Assembly (NCBI GenBank): GCA_947579665.1
Contig: OX388349.1
Span: 19,500,459-19,564,458 of the forward strand
Source of the DNA: Sympetrum striolatum
Lineage: Eukaryota > Arthropoda > Insecta > Odonata > Libellulidae
Length of the DNA stretch: 64,000 nt
Direction of reading: 5' to 3'
Shown here one piece after another: positions 56,713 through 64,000 of the stretch; within the stretch, counting starts at the first letter, position 1; each line of letters starts with the position of its first letter. Under the pieces are notes generated by a model, which had not been told where the DNA came from, did not search any database, and saw nothing but the letters and a program-made list of their open reading frames with translations. The position numbers and the translations under genes are program-made.

Positions 56713-56819
56713 TGCTCCCGGTTAGTGATGCGGAGAGCGCGTTCAGTGAAAGCAGTCCCGGGTTCGATTCCAGGTGGAGCCAACCTAAGCTGTCGAAGCA
56801 CTTTCAATAATACTAGAAT
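56713..56819 (+). mobile_element. tRNA-derived SINE, family S1, with target duplication
   Basis: The best S1 copy, 107 bp. GCTCC at the start pairs with GGAGC near 56780 as an acceptor remnant. A-box-like GGTTAGTGATGCGGAGAGCG and B box CCCGGGTTCGATTCC are in order, followed by the tail CTGTCGAAGCACTTTCAATA. GATATTAG flanks it on both sides (56705-56712 and 56820-56827). Confidence 0.8.
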
Positions 56820-57355
56820 GATATTAGGATCACCAATTCAAATTTTTGTATACTTTATTTTGAAGTCCATCCAGAAAAAGATGGAATACAATAAAATTGC
56901 TATTTTCTCACTCAACTTAATTTAAGATCCAGCAATGGTTATTAATCCTGTATGTGTGAGATTTTACATTAACATTCATTTCCAAAAAGTCGTAAAATAG
57001 TACGCATATATCCTGTATCGCAGTCAACGTAATATGTATAAGTGTACGATCTTACCTGTCAATTGTTATTGCCGTTTCTCATGATTATAATTTACCATCT
57101 AATTTCCATCCAAAGTCCTCACCTATGAGTATTATGAGACCTCCTTCAATTTTGGGTGATGCAACTTTGAGCGTATATTAAATGAGTTAAATGTAAACTT
57201 AATCCTTGTATGTAATTAACTCTTTTCGTAAACATTCCTCAGATTATAGAAATAGATTAAAGATAGAAACCAATTGTTTTGTGTTTATTTTTTCTGTCGC
57301 ATTACGTTACAATACAACCTTCTCATTTTGAACATTTTGGAAACTATGTAAAGTA
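56820..57355. other. AT-rich stretch, nothing recognised
   Basis: No repeat or coding signal. Confidence 0.4.
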
Positions 57356-57591
57356 TAGGGTAAAAGTTGGTAATTTTGTGAAATTGGCAATTTCGAGATA
57401 AATTTTCAAACATTCATTCCTTCAATTCCCAGTGGTTGTATCGGATCCAATTTTGACGTAAAGCAGGCAAGTAAAGGCAAAATTTCCTATGCCAAAATTG
57501 GAGCCAATATAACCACTGGGAATCGTGTAAATGGTGTTTGAAAATTGCTCACGAAATTACCAATGATACGAAATTACCAAGGATTACCCTA
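57356..57591. mobile_element. Foldback MITE with ~100-bp inverted repeats
   Basis: TA then GGGTAA... at the left and ...TTACCC then TA at the right. The arms share TTGGTAATTT, ATTTTCAAACA, ATTCCCAGTGGTT and TCCAATTTTG in mirrored order, with indels. Only about 40 bp lie between them. The TA flanks and full-length inverted repeats favour a DNA-transposon MITE, not the hairpin retroposons, which have a single-copy tail. Confidence 0.7.
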
Positions 57592-58199
57592 GTCATGAAT
57601 AGTCAAGGGCCATGGGGACTGACCAACAGGGAAACTATAGAAAGCGTAGTAATAAAATTCACATTTGCAATGCCCAGCTTAATTTGCGAAAAAAATTCAT
57701 TTTGATAAATCTCGCTTGAAAAAATATCAACGATATTTTAATGTGATGAATGAGTTCTAGTGTCACCTTAAGTCTACCAAGCTCATTCGTCCCTTTCCTC
57801 GCTAATCATAACTTAATTATGATTTATGACTTTCATTTATTCAATCTTCTTTCTGCTATTATAAATGACGTTATAAATGAAATAAAATAATTGGAAAAAT
57901 TTTCCGGAATTTATGAAAAGGTTTTTAATCAATGACGTCTGGAGGTTGATAAAGCACACGTGATTTATCCTAATTGCGTGGAATGTATTCATTAAGGAGT
58001 CAGAAGGAAAGCAGTATTGTTTTTTTGTATGATTGTATTCTTTCTGTTTATGCATTCTTTTCTCTGAGGTATTCCGTGTCTTGCTAAGAATTTAAAGCTG
58101 AATAACTATCAGAATTCTAGCCACTAAACCACTACCAGTAGGGGTAGCATTACATCCCTGTTTTGCACCGATATATTTCCCCGTAATTTAATTTAAATA
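57592..58199. other. AT-rich stretch, nothing recognised
   Basis: No repeat or coding signal. Confidence 0.4.
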
Positions 58200-58690
58200 A
58201 TGTCGCACTAATATATTCCTGCCCACGCCGGCGTACGTTTGGGAAGAATAATTGCTCTCATTAGGAAAAGGACTGCATGGAAACGCTGACTTCCAAGTTT
58301 CTATTTTCCTTAAAAAAGGGAGGAAGAAATATGGAGAAGGGGTTCAAGGGGTCAGCGCCTGGGAATGGCGGATCGATTAATTTGGACGGCGTATAAAAGA
58401 AGCGGGGTCGTAATGGAGGCGGACATTAATATGAATATAAGGAAGGAGTGAATGGAATAATCTCGCGTGAAATATGGAGAGGATAAAATGGGAGGCACGC
58501 CACGGCTCGCGGACAAGAAAAAAACCGCGTTTTAAGACGTGCGTGATGCGGAGCGGCGATATTTGCGAGTATAATGGCGTCTCGAAATAAGCGACTGCAA
58601 TATCCATCAAATCTACTCTCGATTTCTTTATTCGGAATTCGAGACTTCCGTGGTTCGGTACCTACATGCGAAGTCATTGTGCCACGCGGC
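58200..58690. other. CpG-rich patch without recognisable gene
   Basis: GCCCACGCCGGCGTACG and several CGG words. Minus-strand open frames of 77 and 83 codons overlap in different phases, so no protein is supported. Confidence 0.4.
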
Positions 58691-59129
58691 GTTTATTACG
58701 TGAGGATTTATCTTGATACCGATAAATAATTCCAAAAAAATTGGGAGAGAATACAATATTTTAAGACGAACATAAATGTTGCATTTTTTTCGAGATAGGG
58801 TTTAATAACTGAATCTGAGGGCTATTTTGATGTGTAAAAAGACCCGAGTAATTGCCTTTATCAGTGTTTTACAATTCTTTTCATACTACTGCCAACTTGG
58901 TTCCATACCGCCCAACTCCCAACCAATCGTCAACCAATAAAAATATTATCTGCAGACAAATTTGGAGTGTAATATAATGCAGATGAAAAGCTGCAATTAT
59001 AAAAACGTCCACCAAATGGTAATTTCCTGATGTTTTACAGCTGTTTAGAGCCACTAATTTACAATTGAGAAAGAAATATTATCTATAACCTTGGGAAATA
59101 TTTTTTTCACATCAAGTGCCTCCAAAGTT
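58691..59129. other. AT-rich stretch, nothing recognised
   Basis: No repeat or coding signal. Confidence 0.35.
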
Positions 59130-59172
59130 TATTCCGACGTCGCTAAGGGGCGTCACTTTTGGAACCACTGCG
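59130..59172 (-). mobile_element. Possible hAT-type terminus
   Basis: The minus strand reads CAGTGGTTCCAAAAGTGACG and GCCCCTTAGCGACGTCGG, resembling the CAGTGGTTCCCAAAG start of many hAT elements. No second end or duplication was found. Confidence 0.3.
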
Positions 59173-60461
59173 GTAGATGGTCCAAAAATGCGTAGAAGTG
59201 GACTGAAATTATTGCGAATATTTGGAAGGGAAGTATTTTTTTAAATATTGTACGTATGGTAATCGGCATGCATAAGTATTAAAAAATTGAAAATTTATGC
59301 AATGTAATAAGTGATTAAAGATAAAGATATGGCAAATCTACAGCCATTCAGAATATTGTGATGAATGTGTTAGTAGGAATTGGCTAGACAATATGAGCTA
59401 AGACCACAACTGGTGATTTTTGCTTTATGTATAATTTTATACTTTATTACCTAATTTGCATTATTACCTAAATGTGTATTCGTTTTCATTTACGGAATTA
59501 CTGTGTAAGAATGCAGCAGAAAGAGGTATGGACGTATTTGTTTAATAATGAACTTTTCAATTTAAGCGGAGATTTAGACATTAAATTTGATGAATTTTGT
59601 CCGGCGAAATCAACGGGGGAGCTGCAGAAGTGAGGGAAAGAATTTCACGGAATGCGGAGTTGATTAAAATGAAAAATCCTCATAACGGAAACGGCATTTT
59701 CTCTCTTATTAATAAAAATGAAATGCAATAATTAAGTGTGGAAGCCGTCACTTAGTGACATTTCATCTCAGGAAGGGAAAACAAAATGACTTTGCGCAGT
59801 TTCATAGAACACATTTATTTGAACGAATAGTAACTAATTATTTCGGTTCATTTTTAATTTAGAGCACGATAATGACTATAAAGGTCGAAACTATTCTCTC
59901 GAATACATTTTTCTCGTTTCACTTTACAAAATTATTGTTTTCCGTTCCAAGAGATTATCTCCCCCTCTACTTCACATCTATTTAAAAAAACATGTTTCAG
60001 ATCTCTATTTATTTCCTTCATCCTCTATTTAACGTATTTTTTCATGAGACGTCTTTCGGATCGTTCCGTCTTTTCCATTTCTGAGACCTGTTTCTTCGCT
60101 CATCTTCCACCCACGAGAGGAACACCGAAGTTGAATGATTTACATGAACTACTTCGATTTGCTTAAGAGTGATTCATAGAATTCTTCCGAAGCTAATTGT
60201 ACTTTGCTCTTTTTCTTTGTGAAACTACTAAGGTGCAGTTAGACTGACTTACATCAGATAACTGCTTTCCTTTATTGAAGAAGCGAGCCGTGTTAGTAAA
60301 CTCCCAAATAGTGACGCTAATTGAATGTCTGGACGCACAGCCCCACGAATCTACTATAATGTACCATACCGTCAATACCATATCAATCTGATTACTTACA
60401 TTTCACTTTTACAGCGTGGAAAATAATAATTTGCAAGTTGAATACATCTGATGATCGGTCA
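59173..60461. other. AT-rich stretch, nothing recognised
   Basis: No repeat or coding signal. Confidence 0.4.
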
Positions 60462-60545
60462 CCGTGACAGATTGGTTAGGGTGCTAGCGCTCCAGCACCA
60501 AGGTCTTGGATTCGATTCCCCACCACTTGGGTATTTCTGGTTAGA
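60462..60545 (+). mobile_element. tRNA-derived SINE-like sequence
   Basis: GACAGATTGGTTAGGGTGC as A box, GCGCTCCAGCACC in the anticodon-arm place and GTCTTGGATTCGATTCCCC as B box, in tRNA order. The downstream body (ACTTGGGTATTTCTGGTTAG) does not match S1 or the palindromic family. Confidence 0.6.
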
Positions 60546-62039
60546 TAGTGAATACGTATCTTTGTTCGATTTACCTTAACTTTTGTTGGCGACAAAAAGG
60601 GTTCCAGATTGTAATAGTCAGTGCCAAAACCATTATTATCATCACAATATTCATCAAAAATCACCAGTACGCCCCATAATCGATGGAAATAATTACAGGA
60701 GATAGAAGAATGTTGCATTCAACCTATGCTGGATACGACTTTAGATTGGTTGAAATTGTGTCTACAAGAAAAACAAAGTGTTCGCTAAGAAATCAGTTTG
60801 GTTTTAAAACCATAATCCGCGACTTTAACCTTAATCATAATTAAAAATTCCATTTAAATATACCATTCGTTCAAACGTTTTCTCGCTATTCATCATGCTG
60901 AGAAGGCTTTTCAAAAACGTCACCATAAAGAACGAAGTGAACGAAGTTCTATAGAGGCCGAAATATTTATATCTAAATATAAATCACGTTTAATGAATTT
61001 AGGAGCGTTAGAGCTGTAGAAATAGAGAACAGACCATCCAAGGTTTTTGAAGCTCATTTAAAAGTAAAAATTTGTCTGCTTATCTGTGTATAACTGGAGG
61101 AAATATTGACACTGGGATGACGTCACGGCAAACGCCATCCATTTGGTCGTCAAAGACACGCTGAGCAAATATTCGGAAGGAATGTGTGGTAATAGATTCG
61201 AAATAGATCTGAGGTTCATCGTGACTGTCAGATGACAAAATTCAAGGGTTGAGGAGCCCTTAATGTATTACATATATAAGAAAGAGCGTAGGAGAAGAGC
61301 ATGATAATGTATCAGCATTCACATATCGGTGGTACGGTGTACCTATAACAATGGCCTCAGGTGCGCGAAACATAACTTCACCTGGGTCTCTCGTGTGCAA
61401 GTACTCTTTTAGCTATAACGACACTCTTAGACGGTGATGGTAATATATAACGGTTATTGAAGTTACGATGTAAGTCTAACTCAAGTCCTTTTACGTGCCC
61501 TTCAAAAAGGATTATTTTTGTGAATATTGACGATATGATAATAATTTGTGAGGATCTTCTTGACTAAAATTCTCCTTCAAGCATATCCTGCACAATCCTA
61601 TATCAACGAATACGTAAAATAGTTGTAACTTCACTTATATAGATAAAATTTATCAATTTTCAATTTACTTGTTAAGATAACTTTACATATTATTGGTCAT
61701 ATTCTTGTTTATATATGTTTGTATTAGGCAAGGGCTTAATGGAAGATAGAACCTCTCAGCACTAATTACGAATGAAGACGTATATATGTAAGTCTATATT
61801 TATTAACGTGCTCCTCTATCTTAGTTGCTCTTCTTCTTCTTATCAAGTCCCAATGTTCATGCCAGCATAAAACTCCCTTTTCATACCGATCACATATCTG
61901 TCCCTGTGCCAGGCGTACAATTTTTATTCTTCCATTTTCTGTTCAGTACTTCCTTATTCCAGATCTCGTCTACTCTATTAATCTTCTGAACTCTGAGTAC
62001 ACACCCCGAAACTTGCTCTTTAAAATCCTCGTTCCTAAA
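60546..62039. other. AT-rich stretch, nothing recognised
   Basis: No repeat or coding signal. Confidence 0.4.
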
Positions 62040-62560
62040 ACTCAGCTCTGTTTATTTGAATTCGGGCGTTTTTTTTTCAACCTTCCTGTGGAGGCAACAC
62101 AAAACCTTCCGAAGCACAACAAACACGCTCCGCCATAATCCTTTCAATTGTGCATTTCCAACTCGACAAAAAAATCGCAAAAGCTCTCGGATTTAAACTT
62201 TTTCGCCAACTTGAATCGAATCGCTGCAAACGAAGCCAATTTATGCCTTTCCGAGGAGAAAAAGCAATTCATTGTCGGCCGGTCTTCAATTCCGGGGAAT
62301 AATTCTTGCGGGGCCGAACGGCGGCCTGCGAATTAAAATGGGCCCGAAAGTGATCATTTAAAAAGCAGTGGGTAAATGTAGCAGCCGAGAGGAAAAGATA
62401 ATATCTCCGGGAGAAATGTGGCCCAGATTATGTATTCAAAAAGACATGAGGAGAAATTACCTGATAAACAGAACGGCGAGTCGTGGATCATAAATTTCGA
62501 GGGAAAACAAACCCCGAATTCCTTTCTCTTGCTAAAGTGGTGGAGAAATGCAAAGCAGAT
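62040..62560. other. CpG-rich patch without recognisable gene
   Basis: GGGGCCGAACGGCGGCC and related words; open frames on both strands (62 and 100 codons) without motifs. Confidence 0.4.
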
Positions 62561-62789
62561 TGAACGGAGGAGCTCGCTTAATTTCATCTGAATTTCGAAA
62601 CTTAAAATACACGGGAGGAAACAATTTCTCAATGTCTTTACTCTATTATAGATCACTTAAAAATGTATATTTTTGTGTGCTGTGTTTAAACTTTAGTTTA
62701 AGGAAACTTTTAATCGGTTTTATTTCTGAAGTATTCAGCCTGAAGGACGGTCGGTACCTCATCCCCTCTAAAATTAGTCACCGAGAGCT

Positions 62790-62862
62790 TATAGGGAGGA
62801 ATGAGGCTTACTAGGCAGGATGAGGAATGATCTAGTCCTTGCCTTCCGTTAGCAAGCCAGAA
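62790..62862 (-). repeat. CTC-type dispersed repeat, copy 8
   Basis: The minus strand gives CTTGCTAACGGAAGGCAAGG, TCATTCCTCATCCTGCCTAG and TAAGCCTCATTCCTCCC. With copies 1, 3 and 6 it defines both edges of the shared segment. Confidence 0.75.
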
Positions 62863-63066
62863 TCCTTTAAAACAGCCCTCGCAAACGGCCCTCGCACGAT
62901 AATTTTATAAGGAACAGTTTTCTTGCCATACCTAGAGGATGGACCCAATTAGTGCCAATATTCACTATGCAATAGCTTTAATGCAATCACAACCATTACC
63001 AAGACTGTGACAAAAGCGAATGAAAGATAGAAGTTTCTCTATCCCTTATCAAATGACGTAAAAACT

Positions 63067-63224
63067 CCCAAGGAAAAACGGACTTGAAAAAGTCTGACAG
63101 GGTCGGGAACCCTCTTCTCTTTAGAGGAAGATCCCGAGTTCGATTCCCGACCCAGTCAGAGGTTTTTCAAGTCCGTTTTTCCTTGGGATTTTTCCTGGGT
63201 GCACGCCCTTATGTCAAAGTACCT
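63067..63224 (+). mobile_element. Palindromic tRNA-like retroposon, copy 2
   Basis: 158 bp between TGACGTAAAAACT (63054-63066) and TGACGTGAAAACT (63225-63237), a 13-bp duplication with one change. The left arm CCCAAGGAAAAACGGACTTG starts at the first base and pairs with the CAAGTCCGTTTTTCCTTGGG that ends at 63187. The right arm holds a B-box-like GAGTTCGATTCCCGACCC. The tail 63188-63224 matches copy 1 (CCTGGGTGCACGCCC, then CAAAG and ACCT). The left arm is shorter than in copy 1 because its inverted tRNA part is deleted. Confidence 0.82.
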
Positions 63225-63730
63225 TGACGTGAAAACTAATCCATTTATCAGAAAATGATATCAGGATCCAATCACTTTCTACGCAAATATTTGTATTTCA
63301 AATAAAATCGACGGCTGTTGACGAATCCCCATAATCAGTCAACCCATCTATCGAAGTCGGTGGTTTATATTTGAAAATTAAATTTCGTAGAGGAGCCTAG
63401 TACCGTAGAAAGTTTCTTTCTGCTTTTCGAATATGGATTACCTCAATGCCTCGCCTTATTTTATTACATCAATAATTGTTAAATTTACCAAATGAATTAA
63501 TCCCATAATCTACCGACACCAGGGTAGAGCTCTATAACAAGGGTTGGAAAATGAACAACAATATTTTAGAAAGCCTTCGTGAAGCATAGGGACTTTATAA
63601 GTGATTCAGGAAATTATTTGTAAAATCCTTGGTTTATATTGTTCTTGTAATGAAAGAAATACTGAGACACGGCTGTAAATGAATTAGAGGTTTAAAATCT
63701 ATAAAAACGATAGTATATGAAAATACATGT
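63225..63730. other. AT-rich stretch, nothing recognised
   Basis: Apart from the target duplication at its left edge, no signal. Confidence 0.4.
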
Positions 63731-63812
63731 GCGGCATTCCTTTCTTGCTTTATCCGATTACCGGGAAGTAAGAGGAGGAACGCCGACAAAGATGGCTTTT
63801 GGAGATTCTAAT
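63731..63812 (+). repeat. Dispersed repeat X, copy 2
   Basis: TTTATCCGATTACCGGGAAG, AAGAGGAGGAACGCCGACAA and GGCTTTTGGAGATTCTAA, matching 42430-42508. Sequence diverges immediately after CTAA, where the next base is T, as expected for a Helitron insertion at AT. Confidence 0.45.
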
Positions 63813-64000
63813 ATATATAATAATTCTTCTAATAATATAATATAATAATTCTTCTTCGTCGGTAGGTTTACTATGGGAAAGATAGCTAAGTCAACTATTA
63901 GGGTGGATGGGGAATAGATAGAGCAGGTGGATAATTTCTAAGAAAAGTCTAACACAAAAAAATCTCAAGGGTGTGGTAGGCAACCAATAAGTGAAGGAGA
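63813..64000. other. AT-rich end of window
   Basis: A short imperfect direct repeat of ATAATAATTCTTCT (about 32-bp spacing) at 63815-63855; otherwise nothing. Confidence 0.4.

Noticed and set aside
1..64000. CRISPR arrays, operons, prophage, rRNA genes
   Set aside because: No regular spacer arrays, no dense coding, no rRNA-like conserved blocks; base composition and repeats indicate animal nuclear DNA.
1..64000. Integrated viral sequence
   Set aside because: No gag, pol-integrase, capsid or rep-like motif seen; all reverse-transcriptase fragments are of non-LTR (LINE) type.

Overview
The window reads as gene-poor nuclear DNA from an animal, most likely an insect (a hemipteran is possible, but that is only an impression). 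It is strongly AT-rich. The longest open frame (about 147 codons) is a retrotransposon fragment. There are no rRNAs, intact tRNAs, operons or ribosome-binding patterns, and no host exon that I can defend. Almost every supportable feature is a mobile element or a repeat.

Layout. The left edge (75-323) and right edge (63067-63224) carry two copies of one palindromic, tRNA-like retroposon. 1.8-4.4 kb holds a LINE 3' end followed at once by a long rolling-circle-type non-autonomous element with a CA microsatellite. 9.6-11.1 kb has another LINE end, a CTC-rich dispersed repeat and a small hairpin retroposon. 13.2-14.9 kb is an insertion nest: two tRNA-like SINEs, a decayed 15-bp minisatellite, a second rolling-circle-type element and an almost perfect hairpin retroposon. 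15-22 kb holds LINE 3' ends, one with a hairpin retroposon nested in it, plus an isolated long hairpin. 26-27 kb and 37 kb hold two more rolling-circle-type copies. 32.9-33.6 kb is a 669-bp hAT-type element; 34-36.5 kb has LINE ends and a 133-bp tandem duplication. 42-64 kb holds scattered LINE 3' ends, CTC-type repeats, a Tc1/mariner-type MITE at 50.4 kb, a TIR element at 53.3 kb, a hairpin retroposon at 53.8 kb, a SINE at 56.7 kb and a foldback MITE at 57.4 kb. Between these are about fourteen short CpG-rich patches with no recognisable coding content.

Main observation. Two unrelated repeat families share one architecture: an inverted arm starting at the first base of the element, a loop, the complementary arm, then a single-copy 3' tail (about 42 nt in one family, 37-54 nt in the other), all inside 12-15-bp target-site duplications. 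The long duplications point to LINE-driven target-primed insertion, not DNA transposition. In one family the two arms of a copy match each other far better than they match arms of other copies. This suggests that arms are re-made or corrected within each copy.

The elements interact only by insertion, nesting and probable use of LINE machinery. I see no cellular pathway encoded here.
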